This document shows positions 33,564 through 41,712 of a stretch of 64,000 bases of DNA, in pieces (the first letter of the stretch is position 1; the number at the start of each line of letters is the position of its first letter). The notes beneath the pieces were generated by a model. The model was not told where the DNA came from. It searched no databases and was given only the letters and a program-made list of their open reading frames with translations. Origin of the DNA: JANNBN01 sp031385545. GTDB taxonomy: Bacteria > Actinomycetota > Acidimicrobiia > Acidimicrobiales > JANYDT01. The translations under genes were made by a program, and so were the position numbers. The stretch covers positions 19,168 through 83,167 of the forward strand of contig JANNBN010000057.1 of assembly GCA_031385545.1 (NCBI GenBank), written 5' to 3'.

Positions 33564-35300
33564 TTATACGTGGGGAAGGCGGGGGCCGGGAATGCGGAGG
33601 TCGCCGCGGCGGCGGGTGATGCCGTTGGCGTCGAACCACCCGACGATGGGCAGGATGTACTTGCGGCTGGTTCCGAGCGCATCGCGGATCTGGGCAACGG
33701 TGATTCCGTCCGGATGATCAGCCAGCAGCACAGCAGTGGCCCGAGCCGCAGCGTCGAGAGCGCCAGGCGCGAAGTGGATCCCGTCGGACACAACCACCAG
33801 TTTGCGCCGGACCAGTTCTCGTAACTCACCACGGTCCACACCCGTGGGGTCCGGAGGCTGGAACGGTGCTGCCAACAGCGCTGCGACGTATGGATGGTCG
33901 ATCAGCGGATCGACGATCTCGCCGCGCTTCAGCCGCCCGTCGCGCAGCGCAATGCCCTCGTCGTGCAGGTCGGGCAGCACGGCGCGTTCGTGTTCGTCGA
34001 GCTGTGCCGGGTCCAACCCGAGAGGACCCGCATCGTCAGTACGCGTACGAATGTTTGCCAGGGTCCGATGATAAGCGTCCTCGCCGACCGCCCACCGCTG
34101 TGCAACGACGCGCCCGGTCCACGGGCTGGGTGAGAGGCGAAACAGGTGATCCAGCTCGACCCATCGTCGTTCACCGACCAGCCGCTCCACCGACCCATCC
34201 GGCACGGTGCCAGCAGCTGACCGGCGTGGATCCACGTCGAGTACTTCAACGCCGCCAATGGTTTCCTCGCGACCGTAATCACGCAGGATGCCACGGTCCC
34301 CCGGGAGCAGTGGTAGCTCCAGCGGCAAGTGCACCCGCACGAAACCCGATGCGCCACCGGGAATGCGCCCGTCACCAAGTACACGCACACGAACCGGAAA
34401 CTCGCCGCTACCGATCGCCAACGCAAAAGCACCACGACGCGACACGTCGTGGTCGACCGCGGCCAACACGTCGAGGCGCGCATCGAACCGAACGCAGCGA
34501 TGCCATTGCGACTGGCGAACGAGGGCATCGCCGCGCTGAAGATCCTCGTGTGACACGCCACCAAGATTGAGCGCAACCCGGTTGCCAGGCCCCATGCCGG
34601 GTTCCTTCGCTCCGTGGCTCTGGATGCTGCGTACCCGTACCTGGTGAACCGCGCCATGGCCGACTACTGCCAGGTCTTCATCGGCCTTGATCTGCCCTCC
34701 GGTGAGCGTGCCGGTGACAACCGTGCCTGACCCCTTCGCTGCGAAGACTCGGTCTATCCAGAGGCGTGGCCGACCGCGGTCGATGGCGGCCGGGGTACGC
34801 GCCACCAAGTTGTCGAGGGCCTCACGCAGTTCGTGGATGCCGACGCCTGAAGGAGCATCTACGGGGATGATACGGGCACCTTCCAGGAACGTGCCCGCGA
34901 CGTGTTCCTCGACGTCCATGAGGGCAAGCTCTCGCCACTCCATGTCGACCAGGCCGACCTTTGTGAGCACGATCAAACCATGCCGGATGCCGAGCAGATC
35001 GAGGATGCGGAGGTGTTCCTCGCTTTGCGGCTTCCAGCCTTCGGTGGCTGCGACAACGAACATGCATGCGTCGATGGCACCGACACCGGCGAGCATGTTC
35101 TTGAGGAACCGAATGTGCCCGGGTACATCGATGAACGAGACGCCAGCACCGCTGGGAAGTGTGGTGTGCGCGAAGCCAAGGTCGATGGTCAGCCCACGTT
35201 CCTTCTCTTCCTGCCACCGATCCGGGTCGGTTCCGGTGAGTGCCTGGATGAGCGTCGACTTGCCGTGGTCGACGTGCCCGGCTGTGGCGATGATGCGCAC
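33564..35300 (-). CDS. selB: Selenocysteine-specific elongation factor SelB
   Basis: Delivers selenocysteyl-tRNA to UGA codons marked by a SECIS hairpin. The 578 residues begin with TAGHVDHGKSTLIQALTG (G1), then ERGLTIDLGF (switch I) and DVPGHIRFLKNML (G3). The G4 motif reads LTKVGLVD, where the specificity Asp of TKxD is Gly. After three beta-barrel domains, C-terminal winged helices (about 440-578: ITVAQIRDALGTSRKYI...) would bind the SECIS RNA. The GTG start directly abuts the selA stop, so selA-selB is an operon. SelB is shorter than some but keeps all domains. Confidence 0.95.
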   Translation of the reverse strand: MRIIATAGHVDHGKSTLIQALTGTDPDRWQEEKERGLTIDLGFAHTTLPSGAGVSFIDVPGHIRFLKNMLAGVGAIDACMFVVAATEGWKPQSEEHLRILDLLGIRHGLIVLTKVGLVDMEWRELALMDVEEHVAGTFLEGARIIPVDAPSGVGIHELREALDNLVARTPAAIDRGRPRLWIDRVFAAKGSGTVVTGTLTGGQIKADEDLAVVGHGAVHQVRVRSIQSHGAKEPGMGPGNRVALNLGGVSHEDLQRGDALVRQSQWHRCVRFDARLDVLAAVDHDVSRRGAFALAIGSGEFPVRVRVLGDGRIPGGASGFVRVHLPLELPLLPGDRGILRDYGREETIGGVEVLDVDPRRSAAGTVPDGSVERLVGERRWVELDHLFRLSPSPWTGRVVAQRWAVGEDAYHRTLANIRTRTDDAGPLGLDPAQLDEHERAVLPDLHDEGIALRDGRLKRGEIVDPLIDHPYVAALLAAPFQPPDPTGVDRGELRELVRRKLVVVSDGIHFAPGALDAAARATAVLLADHPDGITVAQIRDALGTSRKYILPIVGWFDANGITRRRGDLRIPGPRLPHV

Positions 35301-36653
35301 TCAGCCTGCCTGCATGACGCTGGTGATGTGAGAGATGAGCAAGGCATCGTCTGCCGGGTCGATGGTCCGCAGGTCAATCACGGTGTCGCCCGCCGCGACC
35401 CGCACGATCACAGGAGGTTGCTGGTGCCGGAATGCCGCAGAGAGGTCCCCGGTGATGGCAATTCCGTACGACGGGATTTCCGCATCGGGAAGCGTTCCGC
35501 CTCCGGGCACCGAACTGCATGGGGCTGCCGTGACCGACACCGAAGAAACGACGCTGGCAATGTGCTCTGCGCGCAGACGAAGTGCTTCAACGGACCGTAC
35601 CGCCATCTCCCAGAACGGGATCTCAGGTGCCCGGCCGTCCAGGTACAGCGAGCACACCTCTTGCAGTTCGGACAACACGCTTCCGCCCGGCCGCAGCGCG
35701 CGTGCCAGCGGATGGGTAGCGCACTTATCGACAAGGTCTGCTCGGCCCGCAATGACGCCGGCCTGTGGCCCACCGAGCAGCTTGTCACCGGAGAACACGA
35801 TGAGGTCTGCGCCTGCCTCGAGGGTTTGGCGGCTGGCGGGTTCCTGGGCCAGCCATGAAAGTGCTGGAACCCGCCCCGACTTGTCTGCAAGCCACGGCAT
35901 GCGTGCATCGAGCAGGCCTGATCCGGTGTCGACCACCAGGGGGACCCGACGTGCACGAGCGACCGTTGCGAGTTGGGGAATGGTTGCCGTTTCCGTGAAC
36001 CCGCTGATCCGGTAATTGGACCGGTGCACCGAGAGGATCATGCCCACGTTGTTGGTTGGCGTGGCAAGGGCTCGTTCGTAGTCCGCTGCCCGGGTGCGGT
36101 TGGTCGTACCGACCTCGACCAGTTCAGCGCCTTGCGAAGCCAACACGTCGGGGATACGGAACGCTCCACCGATCTCGACCAGTTCACCACGGCTGACGGC
36201 GACTCCCCGGCCGCGGGCTACGGCGGCAATGACCAGCATCAGCGCAGCGGCACAGTTGTTGACCACAAGGGCCGCGGGAGCACCCGAGAGCGTGGCGAGG
36301 AGTGTGGACGCATGCGTGCGACGTGACCCGCGCCGGCCCGATGCCAGGTCGAATTCCAGCGAGGAGTAGCGGACAGGTGCTGCGTCGCCCTGCAACTGGC
36401 CACTGCGACGGTGGGGGGCGCGGCCAAGGTTGGTGTGCAGCAGCGTGCCGGTCCCGTTGATCACCGGTTGCAGCAGCGATCGCTGGAGTGTGCGCGCGGC
36501 GGCGGAAGCCAGATCGGCTGACTGGTCGGGCGCGCCTGTCGCCACTGCCGCAGCGATGCCCGTGCGGGCAGCCTGCACCAATAGTGCGCGCGGCAGAGAA
36601 GGATGGGCTTGACCCAATTCCTTGGCCAGGGTATCGACCGAAGGGGGCCTCAT
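35301..36653 (-). CDS. selA: L-seryl-tRNA(Sec) selenium transferase SelA
   Basis: A PLP enzyme that turns seryl-tRNA(Sec) into selenocysteyl-tRNA using selenophosphate. The 450 residues start MRPPSVDTLAKELGQAHPS, the usual SelA N-terminus; the frame is open for 80 more codons upstream but these overlap the divergent PBP gene. Key blocks are GTGTLLHTNLGRAP, ALVVNNCAAALML, HRSNYRISGF, LVVDTGSGLL and IVFSGDKLLGGPQAG, where Lys binds PLP. It is followed directly by selB. No tRNA-Sec, selD or obvious selenoprotein gene is found in the window, so they must lie elsewhere. Confidence 0.95.
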   Translation of the reverse strand: MRPPSVDTLAKELGQAHPSLPRALLVQAARTGIAAAVATGAPDQSADLASAAARTLQRSLLQPVINGTGTLLHTNLGRAPHRRSGQLQGDAAPVRYSSLEFDLASGRRGSRRTHASTLLATLSGAPAALVVNNCAAALMLVIAAVARGRGVAVSRGELVEIGGAFRIPDVLASQGAELVEVGTTNRTRAADYERALATPTNNVGMILSVHRSNYRISGFTETATIPQLATVARARRVPLVVDTGSGLLDARMPWLADKSGRVPALSWLAQEPASRQTLEAGADLIVFSGDKLLGGPQAGVIAGRADLVDKCATHPLARALRPGGSVLSELQEVCSLYLDGRAPEIPFWEMAVRSVEALRLRAEHIASVVSSVSVTAAPCSSVPGGGTLPDAEIPSYGIAITGDLSAAFRHQQPPVIVRVAAGDTVIDLRTIDPADDALLISHITSVMQAG

Positions 36654-36672
36654 TCCTGCGAAGCTAGCGCTC

Positions 36673-39096
36673 GTGTTCCGGACAATGTTGCGCGTGTTCG
36701 GGTCGATCTGGCGTGTGCTCCGCGCGTTCGTGAAAACCGTCGTGGTGCTCATCGTCGCGTTCACCATCCTGCCTGGCTCAATGGCCCTTGCCGGCGTGTC
36801 GTTGGCGTTGTTCGCTCCTGTCCCGGTAACCATCCCGCAGCGGCGTGAACTGCCCACCATCCTGTCGACGGTCGTGTACGACTCCGGCAACAATCAGATC
36901 GCAGTGTTCAAGGAGTTCGACTCCAACATTCCGGTGGACCGGACCGACATTCCGCTGATCCTGAAGCAGGCGCTGATCGCCACCGAGGATCGCCGCTTCA
37001 TGAAGCACAAGGGTGTCGACCTACGCGGTATTGCCCGTGCGGTCAAGGCCGACCTCGACGGTACCGCCACCGAGCAGGGCGCGTCGACCATCACGATGCA
37101 GTTGGTGAAGCAGCGCTATTCCGGCGACGAGCAGGCTGACCTGCGAGACGAGAGCCTGTCTGCGACCGCTCGGGTTTCGGCGAAATTCCGCCAGGCGGTG
37201 GTTGCCAACCGCATCGACAGGGAGACGTCGAAGGAAGACATCCTGTTCGACTATCTCACGGCGGTGTATTTGGGCCAGGGTGCCTACGGCGTGGGGGCCG
37301 CTTCGCAGACCTATTTCCGCAAATCGGTGTCCTCCATCACCGTCAGCGAAGCCGCCACGCTGGTCGGCATCATCCCGGCCCCCTCCCGTTATGACCCACG
37401 CGAACACCGCGACTCCAGCGAGGTCAAGCGCAAGTTGGTGTTAGGCAAGATGCTGTCCGAGGGGTACATCTCTCAACTCGAGCACGACGAGGCCCTCCGC
37501 CAAGAACTGTGGGTCGACAATGAAGACGGGACCGCACCGCCCATCGGTAAGCCGGTCACGGTTGTGTATCAACGGCCCAAGACGTTGGTGACGCATCCGT
37601 ATTTCGTTGACTACGTACGCCGCTATCTCATTGCGAAATACGGCGAAGAGCGTGTGTATCGGGGTGGCCTCGCCGTCTACACGACCATCGACCCGGCGAT
37701 GCAGGCCAAGGCCGAAGAAGCGGCGGCGTGGTTGCTGAAGGGCGCGCCGAAAGGGGTTGAGACGTCCATCGTCAGCGTTGAGCCGTCAACCGGGTTCGTA
37801 CGCGCGCTTGTGGGTGGGCAGGACTTCGATGCGCCTGGTGGCCAGGTGAACCTGGCCCTCGGCCTGTGCCCTGAACTCGCAACCCTGCGCAAACGACTGG
37901 GCCACGAACCAGACCTTGCACCCGAGTGCCTTCAGAGTGGCGACATCGACGGTGGTGGTACCGGCCGGTCACCTGGTTCGTCGATCAAGCCGATCGTGCT
38001 GGCTACCGGGTTCGCACGAGGGGTGACCCCCGAGACGCAATATTTGGGCACCACCTATCAGCCGCCCGACGGGTCTCGTCCTATCAAGAACTACGAAGGT
38101 GCCGGCTACGGCAAGGTCACGATGCGGGTTGCCACGGCAAAGTCAGTCAACACGGCATATGTCCGTCTTGGCATGGACGTCGGCATCCGCAACGTGGCCA
38201 AGATGGCACAAGACCTAGGCATCACCGGTGCCTGGTACGACCGCAAGGTGCATGGTGCGTCGTATTCCATCGGTGGCTTCGACGTGTCACCGCTGGAAAT
38301 GGCTTCCGCCTATTCGGTGTTCGCCAACCGCGGCCTCCGGATGCCCCAGACGCCGGTTGTGAAGATCGTCGACTCCTCCGGCCAGGTGCTGGAAGACAAC
38401 AGCAAGCGTGCGGGCAAGCGGGTGCTGTCCGAGGTTGTCGCCGACAACGTGATCGACGTGATGCGCGGAGTTGTTGCCCCTGGTGGGACGGGCGTGCGCG
38501 CTGCGCTGGCCGACCGTCCGGTGGCCGGTAAGACCGGAACGTCGCAGGGCAACGGCAACGCATGGTTCGTCGGCTGCACGCCGAACCTGTCCACCGCGGT
38601 GTGGATCGGTTACAAGGACAGCCTGAAGCCGCTGCGCAACATCAAGGGCGTGCGCGGCGGCATTACCGGTGGTTCGCTGCCGGCCCTGACCTGGCACCGG
38701 TACATGGCGGCTGCGCTGGAGAACGAACCGGTGCTGCAGTTCGCCGCACCCCTGCCCATCAAGAAAGAGGCGCAACTGTCGCGGACGGAAACTCTTCGCC
38801 GCCAGGCCCGCGGCGGGTTGGATCCTGGCGCTCGCAGGGCTCCGATTCAGATCCCCGCTCGCCGGCTCGTTGAGTCCGCCGGCAATCCTCCCGTGCCGGA
38901 CGACGAGACCGGTGCGTTCGGTGTCGGCGCAACCCTGCCGCCAGTGCCCGTACCTGACCCCGCCCAGCCAGAAGTCACGACTGCGCCCGCTGAACCGGTT
39001 CCGGTGATCCCAGCCACCGAGCCCCCGCAAGCCGTGCCACCACCGCCCGAAGCCACCACCGTGGTGCCACCCGTCGCCGTGGCTTCCGCCCGCTGA
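36673..39096 (+). CDS. Class A penicillin-binding protein (bifunctional transglycosylase/transpeptidase)
   Basis: Polymerises and cross-links peptidoglycan outside the membrane. One N-terminal helix (VVVLIVAFTILPGSMALAG) anchors it. The GT51 domain has LIATEDRRFMKHKGVDLRGI and QGASTITMQLVKQ. The transpeptidase has the nucleophile motif GSSIKP (SxxK), SVNTAY (SxN) and AGKTGTSQGN (KTG). A Pro/Thr-rich tail follows from about residue 700. The start is uncertain: GTG 36673 or ATG 36685; a TTG at 36622 would overlap selA. The gene is divergent from selA. The mycobacterial counterpart near whiB4 is ponA2, but orthology is not shown. Confidence 0.93.
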   Translation: MFRTMLRVFGSIWRVLRAFVKTVVVLIVAFTILPGSMALAGVSLALFAPVPVTIPQRRELPTILSTVVYDSGNNQIAVFKEFDSNIPVDRTDIPLILKQALIATEDRRFMKHKGVDLRGIARAVKADLDGTATEQGASTITMQLVKQRYSGDEQADLRDESLSATARVSAKFRQAVVANRIDRETSKEDILFDYLTAVYLGQGAYGVGAASQTYFRKSVSSITVSEAATLVGIIPAPSRYDPREHRDSSEVKRKLVLGKMLSEGYISQLEHDEALRQELWVDNEDGTAPPIGKPVTVVYQRPKTLVTHPYFVDYVRRYLIAKYGEERVYRGGLAVYTTIDPAMQAKAEEAAAWLLKGAPKGVETSIVSVEPSTGFVRALVGGQDFDAPGGQVNLALGLCPELATLRKRLGHEPDLAPECLQSGDIDGGGTGRSPGSSIKPIVLATGFARGVTPETQYLGTTYQPPDGSRPIKNYEGAGYGKVTMRVATAKSVNTAYVRLGMDVGIRNVAKMAQDLGITGAWYDRKVHGASYSIGGFDVSPLEMASAYSVFANRGLRMPQTPVVKIVDSSGQVLEDNSKRAGKRVLSEVVADNVIDVMRGVVAPGGTGVRAALADRPVAGKTGTSQGNGNAWFVGCTPNLSTAVWIGYKDSLKPLRNIKGVRGGITGGSLPALTWHRYMAAALENEPVLQFAAPLPIKKEAQLSRTETLRRQARGGLDPGARRAPIQIPARRLVESAGNPPVPDDETGAFGVGATLPPVPVPDPAQPEVTTAPAEPVPVIPATEPPQAVPPPPEATTVVPPVAVASAR

Positions 39097-39278
39097 ACGT
39101 ACCCACCGCCGTTCTGATTTTTCATAATCCGGTCCGTCGTTCGACACCGGTGCCTGGATCGCGATTGTTGAGCATGCAATCTCTTCAATGAAATGGAAGG
39201 TCGAAGTCGCCACGGTCGCGCCATTTGGCTGATCTACACCCCTGTCCCGGACTCTTCTGAGAGGGGATCGCTGCGTGG

Positions 39279-40769
39279 TCAGCGTTGGGCGCCGGCGCCG
39301 TCGACTCGGTTGTTGAGGCAGCGCAACACTTGTTCGCAAGAGGCGGAGATGGGTGGGGCGAAGAAGACACCGGTTGATGTGAACCCCAGGGGCGCGTAGT
39401 TCCACGAGGCGACGGCTACGACCCGGCTCTGCGAGTCGATGATCGGCCCACCGCGGAAGTGCGTGCCGATAGGTGCGGTGTGTTGGATTCCATCGGCGAA
39501 CACGTCGCCGACGCGGCCTTCAACGATGGATGCGTCGTTGGCTCCGAAGCCCGACATGATGAATACCTGATCACCCAGGCGGGTGGCCGTGGGTGCGGCC
39601 CAGCTGAGCGGCGGTTGGTTGCCAAGGCCGGTGACGACCAGGAGCGCAAGATCGCGTTTGTCGTCCCAGGTCCACAACGTGGCTGCGGACTCGTTGTTGC
39701 CCTTACGAACCAGGATCTGTGGCCCTGGCTTTGCAGTCGACGCCTTGACCACGGACAACGACGTGACCATGAACGTCTTTTCGTCGTCGCTCGCCACCAC
39801 GAATGCGGTCCCGGCAGTGCCTTGCCCGTCCACGTCGAACGTGCGCACGGCCCACACCGACGGTTCGGCTGCGGTGAGCACCGTGGTGAGTGTTTCGGCC
39901 GTCGCTGCCAGCTTCCGCAGCGGTTCGAGTTCGTCCTGAATGAGCGACCGAGCGTTGCGGCCCTCGTTCTGCACCGCTCGTTGTGCCTGGCGCACCTGCT
40001 GCGGGAAGTTGCGCACCAACGCGTCGGACTGGTCCTGCCGGTACCGATAATTCATATAGAGCAGCGTCCCGCTGACCGCCATGGCGAGACCGCTGACCAG
40101 CATCGTGAAGGTGATGCCGAGCACGGTCTTGGGAATGACCCTGCCTCGCCACAGCGGGCGACGGTGCATCAGTGCCTTGGCTTCGCGTTCAGCAAGCCGC
40201 TTGTCCGCCCGGCGTGCCCGCCGACGACCGGACCACGTGTCGTGGGTCCGGCCCGACGGCCGTGCTGGACCGCTGGATTTGTGGTCCGACGGTTTGGATG
40301 TGCGGGCAGGCTTGGACTGCTTCGGTTCCTGTGGCGTGCTTCGGTCGGCTGTGCGCTGCGCTGCGTCAACGCCCGGACCGTCTCGGTTTTCGGGACCTGC
40401 CGCAGACTCCAACGACGAGGTCGCAGCGGACTGTTCGAGCCTCCGGGTGGTTCGATCGGTGTCGGATTCGTCGCCGATAACCGTGCGTTCCCACGACGCC
40501 GAGTCGTCGTCGACCGCAACTGCGCCGTATGCATCGATTCCACCGTCGACAGTTCCGGAAGCCCACGCTGCTGGCGTGATGGGCAGCGGTTGGTTCGCTC
40601 GCCCACTTGTCGGTGCAAGCGCGGGGAGTTCACGTGATGGTTCGTCGTCCAGGCTGGCAGTCAACCAGTCACCGGTCTGGTCCCCGGACAGGTCGTCGGA
40701 TAGGTCGGTGGTGAGTTCCGCGGTGAGGTCGCCTGCATCGAGAGGGTCACGAGAGACGTCAGCGCTCAT
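39279..40769 (-). CDS. Membrane protein with degenerate trypsin-like (S1C) domain
   Basis: A 496-residue protein. The first 165 residues are acidic and disordered; a basic stretch (SGRRRARRADKRLAEREAKA) leads to one transmembrane helix (about 205-225), a short coiled coil and an outer trypsin-like domain. The domain follows DegP/HtrA-type order, but the expected His motif TNAHVV reads VTSLSVV and the Ser motif GNSGGP reads HFRGGPI; only the Asp region DLALLVV looks normal. It is therefore probably not a protease and may bind peptides. It converges on the PBP gene and diverges from the NUDIX gene. A role in envelope sensing is possible but unproven. Confidence 0.78.
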   Translation of the reverse strand: MSADVSRDPLDAGDLTAELTTDLSDDLSGDQTGDWLTASLDDEPSRELPALAPTSGRANQPLPITPAAWASGTVDGGIDAYGAVAVDDDSASWERTVIGDESDTDRTTRRLEQSAATSSLESAAGPENRDGPGVDAAQRTADRSTPQEPKQSKPARTSKPSDHKSSGPARPSGRTHDTWSGRRRARRADKRLAEREAKALMHRRPLWRGRVIPKTVLGITFTMLVSGLAMAVSGTLLYMNYRYRQDQSDALVRNFPQQVRQAQRAVQNEGRNARSLIQDELEPLRKLAATAETLTTVLTAAEPSVWAVRTFDVDGQGTAGTAFVVASDDEKTFMVTSLSVVKASTAKPGPQILVRKGNNESAATLWTWDDKRDLALLVVTGLGNQPPLSWAAPTATRLGDQVFIMSGFGANDASIVEGRVGDVFADGIQHTAPIGTHFRGGPIIDSQSRVVAVASWNYAPLGFTSTGVFFAPPISASCEQVLRCLNNRVDGAGAQR

Positions 40770-40849
40770 CGCAGCCGCGCCCGGTTGAATTCTGCCTGCC
40801 TGGTCGGTACACCCACGGATCAACGGTACCTGCCCTGTAGAGTTTTCCG

Positions 40850-41596
40850 GTGACACAGGCAGGCGAAGCCCAGGCTGGCAGTTCAACAGGTGACCCGAGG
40901 CCCATGTTCCCTCAGACTGCCGCTCCCGGCCCTACACCGGTTCGCCATGCTGCAACTGTCTTGGTTCTGCGTGAAGGCAACGAGGGCCCTGAAGTGCTGA
41001 TGCTTCGTCGCTCTGCCTCTGCATCGTTTCTTCCGGGCGCATATGTGTTCCCAGGCGGCGTGGTTGACGAGAGCGACCACGCGCCGCAAGTCATCGATCG
41101 GCTGACGGGCATGTCGGACGCCGACGCGTCCACGTTTCTGGGGCTCCCCCGACATGGGTTGGCGTTCTGGGTGGCTGCGGTGAGGGAGTGCTTCGAAGAG
41201 TCCGGCCTGCTTCTGGCACGGACCAGTGTCTCCCAGCACAACCACTTGCACCGATCCCGTTCCGGGCTCCTTGACGGCCACCATGGCTTCCACGACGTGT
41301 TGCAAAGCCACGACGCCATCATCGACGCCTCTTCGATCGTGCCCTGGTCCCGGTGGATCACCCCGATCGGCGGGCCGCGCAGATTCGACACCCGATTTTT
41401 CGTCACGTCAGCGGCCGACGCTGGAAGCCTTTCGGCAGACGATAGGGAGATGAGCGATCTTCGATGGTTCCGCCCCAGCGATGCACTGCAGGACCCCGAT
41501 GTGATGCTGATCACACCGACTGTTTCGGCGCTGCGGATGCTCGCTCGAAGCAACTCGGCGGCGGCTGCGCTATCCGCAGCCCGCAGCCGAATCTGA
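40850..41596 (+). CDS. NUDIX hydrolase
   Basis: A 248-residue pyrophosphohydrolase that acts on nucleoside-diphosphate-linked compounds. The Nudix box is split by a long insertion: PGAYVFPGGVVDESD comes first, and about 40 residues later AAVRECFEESGLLL supplies the REUxEE metal-binding helix. This spacing is typical of NUDT19-like enzymes, which can cleave CoA derivatives, though the substrate here is unknown. HAATVLVLREGNEGPEVLML is the first strand pair. The start is GTG. A clear terminator follows the gene. Confidence 0.9.
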   Translation: MTQAGEAQAGSSTGDPRPMFPQTAAPGPTPVRHAATVLVLREGNEGPEVLMLRRSASASFLPGAYVFPGGVVDESDHAPQVIDRLTGMSDADASTFLGLPRHGLAFWVAAVRECFEESGLLLARTSVSQHNHLHRSRSGLLDGHHGFHDVLQSHDAIIDASSIVPWSRWITPIGGPRRFDTRFFVTSAADAGSLSADDREMSDLRWFRPSDALQDPDVMLITPTVSALRMLARSNSAAAALSAARSRI

Positions 41597-41606
41597 GTGT
41601 TCGTTG

Positions 41607-41641
41607 TGGCCGTCGGGCGGGGGCGAAGACGGCCAGTTTTT
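41607..41641 (+). terminator. Rho-independent terminator after the NUDIX gene
   Basis: TGGCCGTC and GACGGCCA form a perfect 8-bp stem around a 13-base loop, followed directly by GTTTTT. It lies 11 bases past the stop codon. Confidence 0.8.
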
Positions 41642-41712
41642 CACTGAATCCCACGTCACGGGTGGATGACGAATCGTTCAAGCGACGGTCCTGAGGTGCC
41701 GAAGAGAACGTT

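Noticed and set aside
34902..35858. Long plus-strand frame across selA/selB
   Set aside because: It is antisense to two clear selenocysteine genes and encodes no recognisable domain.
39459..40637. 392-codon plus-strand frame across the trypsin-like gene
   Set aside because: It is antisense to a gene with clear domain order and has Cys/Arg-rich composition typical of shadow frames.
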